64,000 bases of DNA, taken from Sophora flavescens. Taxonomy: Eukaryota; Streptophyta; Magnoliopsida; Fabales; Fabaceae. Shown one piece after another: positions 1 through 11,399 of the stretch; position 1 is the first letter of the stretch, and the number at the start of each line of letters is the position of its first letter. The stretch spans positions 65,890,200 through 65,954,199 of the forward strand of contig CM061065.1 of NCBI GenBank assembly GCA_030762895.1, in the 5' to 3' direction. A model generated the notes under the pieces. The model was not told the DNA's origin. It saw only the letters and a list, made by a program, of their open reading frames with translations, and ran no database searches. Made by a program: the position numbers and the translations under genes.

Positions 1-1410
1 TGGAAAGCTGATTTGTGGATCCAGGAGTTGGAAAAGATCTTTGAGCTAGTTCATACACCTGAGGAAGCAAAGGTGCCCTGTGCAATTTTCCAACTGGTAG
101 GAGATGCTGAGTACTGGTGGAAAGGCACCAAACAACTGTTAGAGGCTGAGCACCAAGCAATCACCTGAGAAGTATTTCGCAACAAGTTTCTGGATAAATA
201 CTCTCCTCAGAGTGCTCGGACTGAGAAGGAACAAGAGTTCCTGAGTTTACGTCAGCGAAACCTGAATGTAGGGGAATATTCGGCAAGATTCGAATCACTT
301 GCCAAATATTTCCGCTTCTTTCAGAACAACCCAAGCGAAGAATGGAAGTGTGAAAGGGTCGAAGGCGGACTACGCTTCGAAATCAAGGAGTCAGTGCTAC
401 CACTGGAAATCTAGAACTTCCAAGCCTTAGTGGAAAAGTACATAAAAGTAGAGATAATGCGGAAGGGACGAGACCTCAAGGGGAATGCTGGGGGACCCTC
501 TCGTCCTAAGAGCCAATTTCTAGGGCAGAGGCAGAAATGGAAGTAGAACCAGAGGAAGCCATACTACCAATCACCCAACAACAATCAAAGGCAACATCAA
601 CATCGTTCCGATACTTCAGGGACTGCGACTGGAGGCCAGAGGAACCAAAATCAAGGTCAAGGGAGGATGTTTTTTAAGTGTAGAGATCCTAACCACCTGG
701 CGGATACTTACCCGATGAGAGGGGCACGGTCTTTCAACTGTGATCGTTTGGGTCACTTGGCTAAAGACTGCAGAGCACCAAAGCGTGAGGCAGCTGTCAA
801 CCACACCAGAGCCAACAAGCCGACTGCAAAAGGAAGGGTGTATACGATGAGTGGAGCTGAGGCATCAAACTCCGACGGTCTCGTGCAGGGTAAGTGTGAC
901 ATAGCTAGTAATCTTTTAACTGTACTTTTCGATTCGGGTGCAACACATTCTTTCATTTCAATGGATCGTGTGAAACTTCTAAGTTTGTGTATTTCTTCCT
1001 TGCCATATAACCTGATTGTTTCAACCCCAACTGCTGAACCAGTTACTGTAAATTATGTGTGTCCGAACTGTTCTATCATTGTCCAAGATAGACATTTTCT
1101 TGTAGACCTAATCTGTTTGCCCTTAATTCAGTTAGATGTAATTTTAGGCATGGATTGGCTATCTTCCAACCATATCTTAATAGATTGTGCTCAGAAAACC
1201 TTAGTTTTTAGGGATGAGATTTCTGGATTGTTATCTGCTAGTCAGGTAAGGGCTTCTTTGAAAGAGGGAGCACAAGGATACATGCTGCTATTTTCCTTAG
1301 ACATTAAGAACGAGTTGGACTTAGAGTCCATCCCTGTCGTCAATAAGTTTCTGGAAGTTTTTCCTGAAGATGTACCTGGACTACCACTGTTCGAGATATC
1401 GAGTTTGTGA
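1..1410 (+). pseudogene. gag-protease part of a Tekay-like Ty3/gypsy element
   Basis: This is one reading frame running from the left window edge. It encodes a retrotransposon gag (capsid) segment with the typical AEYWW and YSPQSARTEKEQEF stretches, two zinc-knuckle-like segments near 667-780, and an aspartic protease with DSGATHSFIS near 930-960. In-frame stops lie at 166-168, 412-414 and 544-546. In the second knuckle the first Cys is Ser (SFNCDRLGHLAKDC), so RNA binding is probably damaged. The frame ends at 1408, where a one-base shift moves reading to the reverse-transcriptase frame. The 5' end of the element is outside the window. Lineage follows from the chromodomain-like C-terminus of the next entry and the long LTR. 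Its identity as a decayed Ty3/gypsy gag-pro is secure. Confidence 0.93.
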
Positions 1411-3200
1411 TTGATCTGGTTCCAGGCACTGGGCCAATCTCTATGGCACCATACCGCATGTCGCCATCGGAGCTAGAAATCTTGAAGGAACAAATTGAGG
1501 AGCTGATGAGAAAGAAATTCATTAGACCCAGTGTGTCACCATGGGAAGCTCCAGTATTGTTAGTGAAAAAGAAGGATGGAACCTCTCGATTATGTGTGGA
1601 TTTCCGTCAGTTGAACAAGGTAACGATCAAGAACAAGTATCCGCTTCCAAGGATAGATTATCTAATGGATCGGTTACGTGGAGCACCCGTTTTCTCAAAG
1701 AGAGATTTACGGCCAGGCTACCATCAAATCCGTGTGAAGGCAGAGAATATTCCTAAGACAGCGTTTAGAACATGCTATGGGCATTATGAGTATATGGTGA
1801 TGCCATTTGGAGTGACGAATGCTCCTGCAATATTCATGGATTACATGAATAGGATCTTTCATCCTTACTTAGATCAATTTGTCGTTGTCTTCATCGATGA
1901 CATTCTAATCTATTCCCCAAACAAGGAAAAACATGATGAACATCTCAGCATCGTTCTTCAAACCTTGAGAGAGAAGCAACTTTATGCGAAACCGGAAAAG
2001 TGTGAATTTTGGTTGGACCAAGTTCAATTCTTGGGTCATGTCATATCGCGTGAAGGAATTGCAGTGGACCCGTCGAAAGTGGAAGCTGTTTTGGAATGGG
2101 AAAGACCAACAATGGCAACAGAGATCCGTAGTTTTATGGGTTTAGCTGGATATTATAGGAGATTCATTGAAGGATTTTCCAAGATAGTAGGACCCCTTAC
2201 GCAGTTAACTCGGAAGGATCAAGCGTTTACCTGGACAGAAGCATGTGAAGAAAGTTTCCAAGAGCTGGAAAAAAAAAGGTTGACTCAGTTGTACATTGAT
2301 GAGATTGTCAGATTGCACGGTATACCTTATAGTATCATTTCGGATCATGATCCAAGGTTTACGTCAGAGTTCTAGAAAGGACTACGAAACTCATTGGGAA
2401 CGACTCTCAAACTGAGTTCTGTCTATCATCCACAAATCGATGGACAATCAGAAAGGACGATTTAGTCACTGGAAGATTTGTTGAGAGCGTGTGTTATGGA
2501 AGACACTGGGAACCGGGATGAATTTCTACCACTAATAGAGTTCACTTATAACAATAGTTTCCATTCAAGCATAGGAATGGCACCTTACGAAGCTCTATAT
2601 GGTAGACGGTGCAGAACACCTCTATGTTTGTACCAGGATGGGGAAAGATTTTTGTTAGGACCAGAGATTTTGCAGCAGACAACAGAAAAGGTGAAGATGA
2701 TTCAGGAGAAAATGCGGACAACTCAAAGCCGACAGAAGAGTTATGCTTACAAGGGACACCGACCTCTTTAGTTTGAGGAAGGCGAGCATGTGTTTTTGAG
2801 AGTCACGCCTACGACTGGGATTGACAGAGTAATTAAATCCAGAAAGATCACTCCCAAATTCATTGGACCCTACCAAATCCTTCGTTGTGTAGGTCCAGTA
2901 GCCTATAAAATTTCATTGCCACCTTTTCTTTCCAATATTCACGATGTTTTCCATGTTTCACAACTGAGAAAATATGTTCATAATCCATCGCATATAATTG
3001 AGCCCTATAACATACAATTAAAAGAGAACTTGTCTTTTGAGACTTCGCCTGTACGAATCGCCGATAAGATGACGAAGCAGCTCAGAGGTAAACAAATTCC
3101 GTTAGTCAAGGTCATCTGGAATGGTGCAACCGGAGGAGCTACATGGGAAATCGAGGACAAGATGAAATTGAAATACCCTGAGTTATCTCAAGGTACGTAA
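1407..3200 (+). pseudogene. Tekay-like pol: reverse transcriptase joined to integrase end and chromodomain
   Basis: The reverse transcriptase is well preserved: PLPRIDYLMDRLRGA, MPFGVTNAPA and the catalytic FIDDILIYS near 1890-1915. Near 2267 the frame passes directly from the end of RT (ESFQELEKKRLT) into the integrase core (LYIDEIVRLHGIPYSIISD), so most of RNase H and the integrase N-terminus are missing, yet the frame is kept. Integrase continues with stops at 2373-2375, 2463-2465 and 2769-2771, all in one frame. It ends in a chromodomain-like tail (about 3050-3190; VKVIWNGATGGATWEIED) that marks chromoviruses. Polymerase would have copied the element RNA and integrase inserted it; neither can be whole here. 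Confidence 0.93.
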
Positions 3201-3218
3201 TTTCGAGGACGAAATTCT

Positions 3219-3234
3219 TTTAGAGGGGTAGTAT
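3219..3234 (+). other. Polypurine tract of the Tekay-like element
   Basis: The purine-rich TAGAGGGGTAGTAT lies immediately before the TG start of the LTR, where plus-strand DNA synthesis is primed. It follows the chromodomain stop by about 20 bases, which is normal spacing. Confidence 0.7.
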
Positions 3235-3820
3235 TGTAACACACTGATTTCTGTGTCCTTTTGTAGCAGTAAATACATGTGTATATGTGTTTATATTTGA
3301 TAAAATCCAGAGAGTGATTTTAAATAAAATAAAGTCGTTTTATTATGTAGTTTTATTGTATGAAGTCACGGTTAAATTTTCGGTAGAAAATTCAGACGAA
3401 AGACGGTCTGCATTTTCACTGCCAGTACAAGTTTAATGAGCAGAAAACCTAATTTTGAACCGTGAATGAAATGGTTAGTTTTTTTGTGATGTTTTGTATG
3501 ATATTGGAAATTTTCGAAAATTTGAGTTCGGAAATAAAAAATAATATTTATTCCGGGAGAAATACGATCAGAAACTTGAACTGGATACGCTATGGAGCAG
3601 AAAAGGGAGCCCAAAATAAGTGAAGTAACTTGGTGGAATGTGATGGACATGGGTTATGACACACTCCAAAAGTGTAATCATCATACTTTTAAAATTATAT
3701 CATATTATATTCTAAAAACCCATTTTCTTTCTCTTCTACAACCAAACAAGGCATAAGCCAAAACTTGGCCATCAAGACTTGCTTCTCCCTTCTCTTTCAC
3801 GCCAATCTCACCTTTCCCTC

Positions 3821-3828
3821 TATAAATA
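3821..3828 (+). promoter_or_regulatory. TATA box of the Tekay-like LTR
   Basis: TATAAATA stands about 590 bases into the LTR, in a CT-rich stretch and followed by a CT-rich leader, the usual layout of an LTR Pol II promoter. Confidence 0.6.
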
Positions 3829-4194
3829 CCTATTTCATTTTCTCTTCATCACTTTCCTACTTCTTCACTTTCTCATTTTTAAGGTTCTAACACTTAAAGT
3901 TTCCATTTTTACTTAGTTTCAAGCTTCAAGTTCTTCATACTTTTTCTTTTTAGTTTCAAGGGTAACACTCTCATACTCCTCTATTTCAAGTTTTACACTT
4001 ATTTCATGAGTTTACTTTATGTCTTCTTAAAATGTTCTTAAAGCTCTTTTAACTTCTAAAATCTCTAGAAAATGGTAGAAAACTTCGTTTGAGTTGAAAC
4101 CAATTTCTATGGACTTCTATTAATCTCTACTTTCATATTCTAAGAGCTTGTATCAAACAAACATCTCTAACCTATTTTTCCAAGGATGACCGAA

Positions 4195-4880
4195 ACTATG
4201 TATTAGCGGCCTAGAGAGTTTTGTTTCAACTTTTTGAAAGATGATAATGTATTTGAGCTTCTAGATACCTCTTGATCTTAAATCTAAAGTCTTGGAAAGT
4301 TTGAAAATTCCTAGCTTGTTGATCCCATGATGGCCGAACCCAGTAGGTTGTGGACCTAGGATGTTTTGTTTTCATTTTCCAATATGATCAGGGACTTGAG
4401 CTCCTTAATACATTTGGATGCTAAGTCTAAGAGATTGGAAAGTTTAAAGATTTCTAGCCTATTTATCCTATGAGGGTTGTGAATTTAGGATGTTTTGTTT
4501 TCATTTTCCAATATGATCATGGACTTGAGCTCCTTAATACATTTGGTTGCTAAGTCTAAGAGATTGGAAAGTTTAAAGATTTCTAGCCTATTTATCCCGT
4601 GATGGTTGTGAACCTAGGATGTTTTGTTTTCATTTTCCAATATAATCATGAATTTAGACTTCTTGCTATCTTTTAATGCTAAATCTAAGAGCTTAGAAGG
4701 GTTGGAAAATTCTAGCCTACTTATACTGAAGAGGCCGAAACCCTAAGCATGGATTTAGTGGGATTTTGTTCTATCTTTGTAAAGTGAACCTTGGTTATGA
4801 ACTCCTAACACTTAAGGATCATTAATCCATGAGTTGTATTCTCTTTTGAAAACCTTTAACCCTATTTTATGCCATGGCCG
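4195..4880 (+). repeat. About 130-bp tandem repeats in the LTR
   Basis: A unit starting GGATGTTTTGTTTTCATTTT recurs at 4359, 4489 and 4618, a period of 129-130 bp. Each copy runs through a stretch on Rab-like text about 'nacttgagctccttaatac' and ends at 'tctagcctatttatcc' or a variant. More diverged copies flank the array at about 4195 and 4740. Copies usually carry a GGCCGAA motif at the join. This is non-coding repeat expansion within the LTR. Confidence 0.8.
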
Positions 4881-5832
4881 AACCTATACCTTCTTAGTTT
4901 AGTGTTCTTGGTTAACTTTTAACTTGTGGTTTGTGTTCATAAACCTAGACTTTCGTCACGGAGTAGACGAGGACATTCGTAGTACACTTCCTCAAGCATC
5001 ACGTTCCTTTACCTTCACAAAAGGTAAGAGGGGACAGCTTGAGGGATATTCAATAGCTATGTGCATGTGTGTATGTGGTTTGCTCCATTTATTTGAATAT
5101 TGTTATTATATTGAATCAAAGCTTGAATGATTTGTATACTTGAACTGTTGTGATAAATGTTTGCAGTTGATCCTTACTTGATTTAAAGTGTTGTGAATCA
5201 TATATGTTATGAACTGTCATGAACTGTTATATTGTTGACTGAGATTATGATGATATTGATTGATGTCTGAAAAGCCTAACGTTAGTCGGTGCTCAACTAT
5301 TTTTTTGATTAAAAGCCCAAATAAGCTTCGAAGGGAACTTTGAAAGTAATGGTGTTCATTTTAAGATGTTCTTTAGTAAAGTATGTGTTTTGGAAAGTAA
5401 GTGATCTTACTTATATTTATTCCGGAAGGATAAAACTTTGGAACTTGTGTTAAATAATTTCAAGTTAAAGGGAATTATTTTATTACGAACTAAGTTTTTG
5501 TACAAGAGAAAATCATTTAGAAAATATTATTTTTACGGAAGGAAAAGCCTTTGGAAAATATTTGACCTCCAATAATGATGATTTTAAGAAAAGGATTTCA
5601 AGAAAAAACAGATTTCTTCTAATAGTTTACAAATGATTTTCCAATGAAAAGATTTCCTGTAAAGAAATACTTTCGAAAATATTCCGGTAACTTGGATGGG
5701 TTACCGAGGTTTTATTTTGGTATTTGATTTTCACTGAACTAAAAGTAAGAACAGGTGAAATTGAATCTAGTTTGCGAGATGTCGCTTCTAGTATTCTATA
5801 ATGTGCACGTTGATCTTTGATCCATGTCAAGT

Positions 5833-5945
5833 ATTATGGACCAAGAGTCATAATCATGATGTTGTGGGCTAAGAGTCCTAATCTCGTTATTGTGGACCAA
5901 GTGTCCTAATTACGTTGTTGTGGGCTGAGAGTCCTAATCATGTTG
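5833..5945 (+). repeat. 28-bp tandem repeat, four copies
   Basis: Units beginning ATTATGGACCAAGAGTC or TTGTGGGCTAAGAGTCC start at about 5833, 5862, 5890 and 5918. They alternate between 'ggacca' and 'gggct(a/g)' versions. Confidence 0.8.
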
Positions 5946-6195
5946 AAATAAAACATGGGTAAGATTGTAAGTATTTTTCTATGACCACAAACGTTGACTG
6001 AGGCATCGGTCTTAGGTGTTGTGATTGAGCACTCAAACTGTGTGTCCTGTGTTGATGTTGAGTAATTTCAAGTGATGAAATTATGAATAGTTGTTAGCTT
6101 TGAGCTTCGACAACGAATGAGATTGACCACAAAGAAAACATCTTGAACGAACGTTTTTCTTCATGCATTTAGGCAGACATGCCTCACATGTTAGT

Positions 6196-6365
6196 CACTT
6201 CGATGATGCCCAAGCAGGGGCTATTAGTCACTTCGGTGAAGCCCAAGCAGGGACTATTAGTCACTTCGGTGATGTCCAAGCAGGGACTTTTAGTCACTTC
6301 GGTGATGCCCAAGCAGGGACTGTCATAAGTCACGACGGTGATGCCCAAGTGGGGGCTTTGAGTTT
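6196..6365 (+). repeat. 33-bp tandem repeat, five copies, codon-phased
   Basis: Units of CACTTCGGTGATGCCCAAGC followed by AGGGACTATTAGT start at about 6196, 6229, 6262, 6295 and 6331; spacings are 33, 33, 33 and 36. Because 33 and 36 are multiples of three, the array reads as an 11-residue repeat (SHFGDAQAGTI-like) in an open frame 6163-6378. I see no other sign that it is translated. Confidence 0.85.
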
Positions 6366-6654
6366 GATCAACTCTTAGAAAGATGAAGGGATCTCAATAG
6401 ATTAAGTTTATAGAGCCGTAATATTGAAGTGTCATGCATAATCTTTATAAAAGCTGATTGTACAGGTATGACACCCATTGATATGTTACTTATTGTTTTA
6501 TCTATTAATATTTGGTAAATGTTAATATGTTGATGTGATGCATGTATCATGCATATGGTTATTGTAATCTGTCCATATATTGGTATCTCACTCTTGCATA
6601 TTTTCTTGTTATTTCACTTTGCTTTTCGGCATCGCTGTATATCTATGAGTTTAG

Positions 6655-7089
6655 ATGAATCCGAACATCCCATTGGTACCATCGAAATCGAAGACCGAGG
6701 TCTTCGATGATGCGGGGAATGCGGAGGCGTGGCAGACTCACCCCGGATCTACATCGGCTACCTATCATGGACCGATAACCACGCTTGAGAAGAATGCCGA
6801 GGGCGAACCATGTCGCAGAGTTCAGACAATTGAGACGAGGAGGATTGTTCTCCCACCACCTTGGTACTACTTACACGTGATACAGATGAATGGACAGCTA
6901 CATGAGCACCCGCCTCTAGGGGTACCATTACCTGGAGTCGAGCTGGCTTCATTGATTGAGGAGGACCAGGAGGAGGACCCCGAGGAGTACCTGGAGGATG
7001 AGCCCGTGTACCACGTTTCGGATCACAACGATGATCTTGATGAGGTGCCAGAATACGTGCTTGATGACGATCCAGATTTTTATGATTGA
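6655..7089 (+). CDS. Hypothetical acidic 144-residue ORF inside the LTR
   Basis: An ATG-started frame of 144 codons lies in the last 950 bases of the LTR. The N-terminal half contains a WQTHPGS segment and a PPPWYYLHVI segment. The C-terminal third is strongly acidic (EEDQEEDPEEYLEDEP, then DHNDDLDE and YVLDDDPDFYD). The local base composition is more GC-rich than the rest of the LTR, as coding DNA often is. I do not recognise a family, and there is no zinc finger, protease or membrane segment. It could be a protein of the element or a chance frame; the length and composition make chance less likely but do not exclude it. Confidence 0.45.
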   Translation: MNPNIPLVPSKSKTEVFDDAGNAEAWQTHPGSTSATYHGPITTLEKNAEGEPCRRVQTIETRRIVLPPPWYYLHVIQMNGQLHEHPPLGVPLPGVELASLIEEDQEEDPEEYLEDEPVYHVSDHNDDLDEVPEYVLDDDPDFYD

Positions 7090-7602
7090 CTCTCCTGATG
7101 AGGGCGGAGACGTCGTGGACCCATCACCTGGGGTCTCTTCTCGTGGGAGTGTTTGTGGTGAGTCTTCCTTTTAGTCGTTAGTAGTGGCCCGCTTAGGGGT
7201 GTATATTTTGTGGTTAGTCTGTCTCGGTCCGACTGTATTTGGTTTCTTAGAGCCATCCTTTTGATGCGTGGTTCCGGACTCTCCCCCTATTTTGCTTTAC
7301 TTAGTTTACAGATGTTAACATTATGTTCTGTAACTCTGTTATTAATGGCTATTCTGACCAGGCCCTAATTTTTGTACTAAACTCTGAATCACATTGGGAT
7401 AGATTATATATATATATATATATGATGTTTATATTTTATTTTGAGTGTTCATCACTTACCCTTGTTTTTAATAAAAAAAATATCACCATTTTGAGAATAC
7501 TCACTTATTAGAAAAATGTCATTTACCGGAAGTAACCAGCAATTTAATTACTTTATTTTCTGCAACGGATAACAAAGTGACGCCTAAGTTTAGGGTGTCA
7601 CA

Positions 7603-8569
7603 GCCTTCACTCTGATTCTGGGTCTGGGTTTTTTACTCCGACAGTGCAGGTGGAAGGAACTTCAGTGAAACCCTAGGAGGTCCTTATCGACGAGAGCATC
7701 TCCACCATCACCCACGCGGATATCGTTGTTCCCACAACCGAAGAGAGTTTGCTCAACCTCGACGACGACGAGAAGCTTCAAGGAACAACACCTCCTCATC
7801 AAATCCCACCATTAATTTCTCAGAAGATTCCCCTGCTTGTTCCTCCTTCCTGCGATCCTACTCGTAGCACTCCCTTTTCCAACAATTTCCCATGCGACTT
7901 CGACATTCTCACTTCGGGAATGGATCTGAGTTTGGTTCCTTTGGGTTTGGATCTGGAAAAACTATATTCTTTCCCAATCACTCTGCCATCTCCACCACCA
8001 CCCTTGGACACTGTCCCCACCGCCAGTCTCTCCAGTTTGCGGCTCTACTTCGTCAGCAACCCCTATGTCGTCGTCGGAGGATACGACTATGAACATCTTC
8101 GCCACACCGCAACCTCATTTCAGCTTCGTTTTTCTATCCCAATGAGCCTCTCCGCCATCGTGAATTGCGTTTGGTTTTTTTGATTCGGAAACGCATGGCT
8201 CCGGTGCTGGTTTCCTTCCGCGCCGGCACCGTCGCCGGACCTGCTTCCGGCTTGCCGAGGGTACCATGTAGCTTTGAAGAACAAGGGAGCACTAGGGTTA
8301 GACCACTGGTGGTTGCGTGTTGCTACCCAGGAACGAAATGGGGACCCTCAGTCTGCTACTTGACTTGGCAACAAATCTCTTTTGGGCTTTATTATCATTT
8401 TATTTTGGGCTCATTCTAAGTTTTTATTCTCTTGGACCTTGCTGTGGGCTACTAAAATGTTGGACTCCAATTTTTTTCTTTCTGAATTAATTGTTGGACC
8501 GCAACAAAATTTTGGAGTTAAGGACTTCAATACACTTTGAGGACAAGGTGTTTCTGCAAGTTGTGGAAT
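7603..8569 (+). pseudogene. Unrecognised coding remnant and tail of an LTR retroelement
   Basis: From about 7676 to 8181 one frame reads as proline- and leucine-rich protein (TTPPHQIPPLISQKIP, then PLGLDLEKL and TLPSPPPPLDTVP). It has a stop at about 7674 just upstream and no convincing start codon, since only TTG opens it. I cannot name it. The end of the stretch (8531-8569, TTTGAGGACAAGGTGTTTCT then GCAAGTTGTGGAAT) looks like the last codons and polypurine tract of a gypsy pol gene, followed at once by an LTR-like TGTTATG. The segment is therefore probably the interior of a small, rearranged retroelement, perhaps with captured host sequence. Confidence 0.45.
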
Positions 8570-8881
8570 TGTTATGGCCCAAGTATGCATGACAATAGAT
8601 CTAAGTGCAAAATAAGCCTCGTTAACAAAGAAGGGTCTATAAGTATTTTTATGTTATGATAAGTCACTACACTAGTCACCAATTCTGTTTTTCATTTGTT
8701 ATTAGATTCAGTTGCATATACTGATTAGACTTGTTTTCTATTATAATCAGTGTACTATATATGTAGATATTTTGGTGACTGAAAGTAGAGAAGAAAAATG
8801 ATGAATGAACTTAATTTTTCAGTAGCTTAGCTCTTACATTTTCCTCAGCTTAGCTTGTAGTTATTTCTTCCCATTACAACA
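8570..8881 (+). mobile_element. Probable 312-bp LTR of a second retroelement
   Basis: The sequence TGTTATGGCCCAAG begins directly after a polypurine-like stretch, and the segment ends ...CCATTACAACA, giving TG...CA ends with partly inverted TGTTATG / CATTACAACA tips. The position directly behind a pol-like tail supports a 3' LTR. No partner LTR or target duplication is visible. Confidence 0.45.
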
Positions 8882-9563
8882 AACCAAAACTAAAAGAACA
8901 CTCAGCAACACCAGTTGCCTGCACTATCCTTGCTCATGGACTCCCTAGATTGCTCCTCTTGCGGAGCACCTGAAGCTATAACCAAAAAAAGTGGGGATGA
9001 GTCCCAGAACTCAATGAAGGAATGACAAAACTTTACAAATAATGCAATAATTACATTTATACATATTCAAAAAAAAAATCATTTAACTTAAATGTTATCA
9101 AGATAAAAAACTAAACTATAGTGATACCAGATCCATATAATCTTATTTTACCATTAAGTTAGATTCTTGTTATCCCCTTGGAGTTGTTCACTGGAGTCTC
9201 CCTCTTCGACGGTGATATTTATACCCTAGTAACCCCGCTGACCAACAAGTGACCTCGATCACTAAACAACGTGGAGAAAGGGTATTCCGATGGAGACTTA
9301 CTCAAGCTTTATGTTGAAAATAAGGATATTAGGATACAAACAAGTGGAAGCCAGAGAGTTTTCTTGAGAATGTTGCAACAACGCAAAATACCCTATTCGA
9401 CAGGCATGTATTCGGAAGAGAGAACGTCAAATCAGCAAAAGGGGAATGTCATTGAAATGGGGTAACAATTTGACAAGAAACCATGAAGACCGGAGGCACG
9501 ACGTGTCAAGGAGATTTCCCACTCCGGCCACTAACGTCAAGGTGGGCCAACCCATGCGAAAAT
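8882..9563. other. AT-rich stretch without a recognised gene
   Basis: No coding frame, tRNA or clear repeat is seen. The part from about 9180 may belong to an upstream portion of the Tat-like LTR that follows, because the LTR 5' boundary is uncertain. A 64-codon frame at 9271 has no recognisable features. Confidence 0.4.
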
Positions 9564-10334
9564 GTTGGAATATGGAGGAGTGAGGAGTTACACTCTAAAG
9601 CAGGTCAAAGACCACGGTCCAGCTAGTGGAGTAGTGGAAATTACATCTTAGCCATAGATTTAATAAACACACGTGTCAATAGAACAAACGACAGTAGATT
9701 AGAAGCTAGGCAGATATTTCTTTTCTATAAATAGTACTTATTCCGATGTACAAACGGTCGGATACTTTGATCACACTCCCACAACATCCTCGCACTTATA
9801 ACGGATTAAAACGGAGTTACATCAAGTATGACTTCCCACATTTATTTTTAATCAATTTTACTTTTAATGCAATTTTCTGTTTCTTCATCTTCTTCTTTGA
9901 ACTCTTTCTCTCTACTATCATTGTTCTAAACTTTTCGCGGAATGGCTTACTTTTGAGCTTGAAATCATTTGCGACCTGGTGAACTTTTGGATACTCGGAA
10001 TGTATTTGCGACTTGCAAATTCTTTTCATTTAATCGCACTTTTTAAGTTTGCTTGCACTTTTCTATTTCCTGCACTTTTATTTCTGTTCTTTTAATTTTA
10101 CTAGTTTTAACAGTATTTGATTTGTTTTCTGTAGTTTTTTCTTTCTTGATTGTGTTTCTATCGAAATTAATGTTTTCTACCTTTAGTTTGATTGCTAGTC
10201 GAATTTAAGGTGCATCTTGACAAAACCCCTGTATTGGATTACCATCAAAAAGGAGAGAGTCTACAACCACCTGATTAAAATATATTTTTTGAGTGCCTTG
10301 TCGGAAAATAGAGAAAGCAAATTCTACATACACA
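9564..10334 (+). mobile_element. LTR of the Tat-like element (5' boundary uncertain)
   Basis: The stretch starts TGTTGGAATATGG and ends TACATACACA just before the primer site; it has a TATAAATA box at 9726. The true start could be up to about 400 bases further left, since no second LTR is available to fix it. Confidence 0.55.
9726..9733 (+). promoter_or_regulatory. TATA box of the Tat-like LTR
   Basis: TATAAATA preceded by TTTTC, about 160 bases into the presumed LTR. Confidence 0.5.
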
Positions 10335-10337
10335 AAT

Positions 10338-10355
10338 TGGCACGCTCGGTGGGAC
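10338..10355 (+). other. Primer-binding-like site of the Tat-like element
   Basis: TGGCACGCTCGGTGGGAC follows the LTR end by three bases. It starts with TGG, the complement of a tRNA CCA end, and its position is right for minus-strand priming. I could not assign the tRNA. Confidence 0.55.
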
Positions 10356-10424
10356 TCCTTCGGAGTAACCAGTAAGGGTATTCCTAAAATTACTCACTGA
10401 TCCATCGTCAGTGAGGGGAAGTCG

Positions 10425-10653
10425 ATGCAATTAAGAAGTGGCACACGTCTGCCAACTAAGTCAGAGAACGAATCTGATAGTAGTAGTTCTGAAAGCATGT
10501 CAGACGCTATGAACAATAGAAACAGTGCGACCGGGAGCTCTCCAATCAACAATGACAATTGGAGAGACATCATGCTAGTCGGAACTCTTCGAAGCAACCC
10601 AGCGTAGGAATAGATTGGCGGCGAAGATCAAAGGCCGAATGAGAATGGCCAAA
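10425..10653 (+). pseudogene. N-terminal gag of the Tat-like element, part 1
   Basis: The frame opens with MQLRSGTRLPTKSENE, a basic start followed by a serine/acidic linker (SDSSSSESMSD). A stop occurs at about 10605. The coding stretch is then cut by the CACTA-1 insertion after 10653; the three bases AAA at 10651-10653 are the left copy of its target duplication. Confidence 0.6.
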
Positions 10654-10674
10654 CACTACAAAAAAAAGGTCATT

Positions 10675-11150
10675 TAGCGACCGAAAATAGTGACCGAATT
10701 TTTAGGTTCCTTTTTGCGACCGAAATAGCGACCGATTGTAGGATCTACATGAAACACTGGTTAGAGTTGATTCTGCGACCGAAATAGCGACCGCAATAGA
10801 GCGTAGCAGAGATATCGGTTGCTACTTCGGTCGCTAAACAAAGGAAAGTAAAAGTCAGAAATTTATGAATTGTTAGCGACCGAAATGGTGACCGAATTAA
10901 ATGCAACGGTCAAACTGTGTTTATATTAGCGACCGATTTAGAAATCCGTCGCTAAATTTATGAATTCACACTTTAAACTTTATTTATATTTGCGACCGAT
11001 ATTAATTCGGTCGCTAAATGGCGCGTTAAAAAAATAAAATTGCGCGTATTAGCGACCGAAATTTAATTCGGTCGCTACAATTACAAATTCAAATTAAAAC
11101 TAACCATATTAGCGACCGAATTAGCGACCGAATTAATTCGGTCGCTAAAA
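10675..11150. repeat. Left subterminal repeats of CACTA-1
   Basis: Many copies of (T)AGCGACCGAA and its complement TTCGGTCGCTA, some as facing pairs around AATTAATT. Such subterminal repeats are binding sites for the TNPA/TNP1-type protein in En/Spm. Confidence 0.9.
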
Positions 11151-11399
11151 CTAAAATCCCTAAATTTGACAGAACCTCCTTCTTCCTCATTTTTTCTGTC
11201 GCATTTCTCTTCCCACCCACTGTTTCTCTCTTCTACGGCGCTCGCTCCGGCCACCTCAACACCCCAAGACACCTCCGATCACCACCGTCATCTCCCCTCT
11301 ACTCAGGTAAGCTCTACTCTACTCCATCTCTCTGTCTCTGTTTCTCTTTCGTATATCTCTCTCCCTCATTGTCTCTCTTCATTGTCAACATTTTCCCTC

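Larger units (their letters stand above)
3235..7602 (+). mobile_element. 3' LTR of the Tekay-like element, 4368 bp
   Basis: The LTR begins TGTAACACAC directly after the polypurine tract and ends in GGGTGTCACA, giving TG...CA ends. Its length suits Tekay/Del-type chromoviruses, which have long LTRs. Inside are a TATA box (3821), three tandem-repeat arrays (about 4195-4880, 5833-5945 and 6196-6365), a 144-codon acidic ORF (6655-7089) and a TA microsatellite near 7407-7424. The matching 5' LTR lies left of the window, so the target duplication cannot be checked; the bases after the LTR are GCCTT. The rest of the LTR holds no other gene I can see. Confidence 0.85.

Noticed and set aside
7323..7511. 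62-codon frame near the LTR end
   Set aside because: Runs through a TA microsatellite and an A-rich tract; no conserved features.
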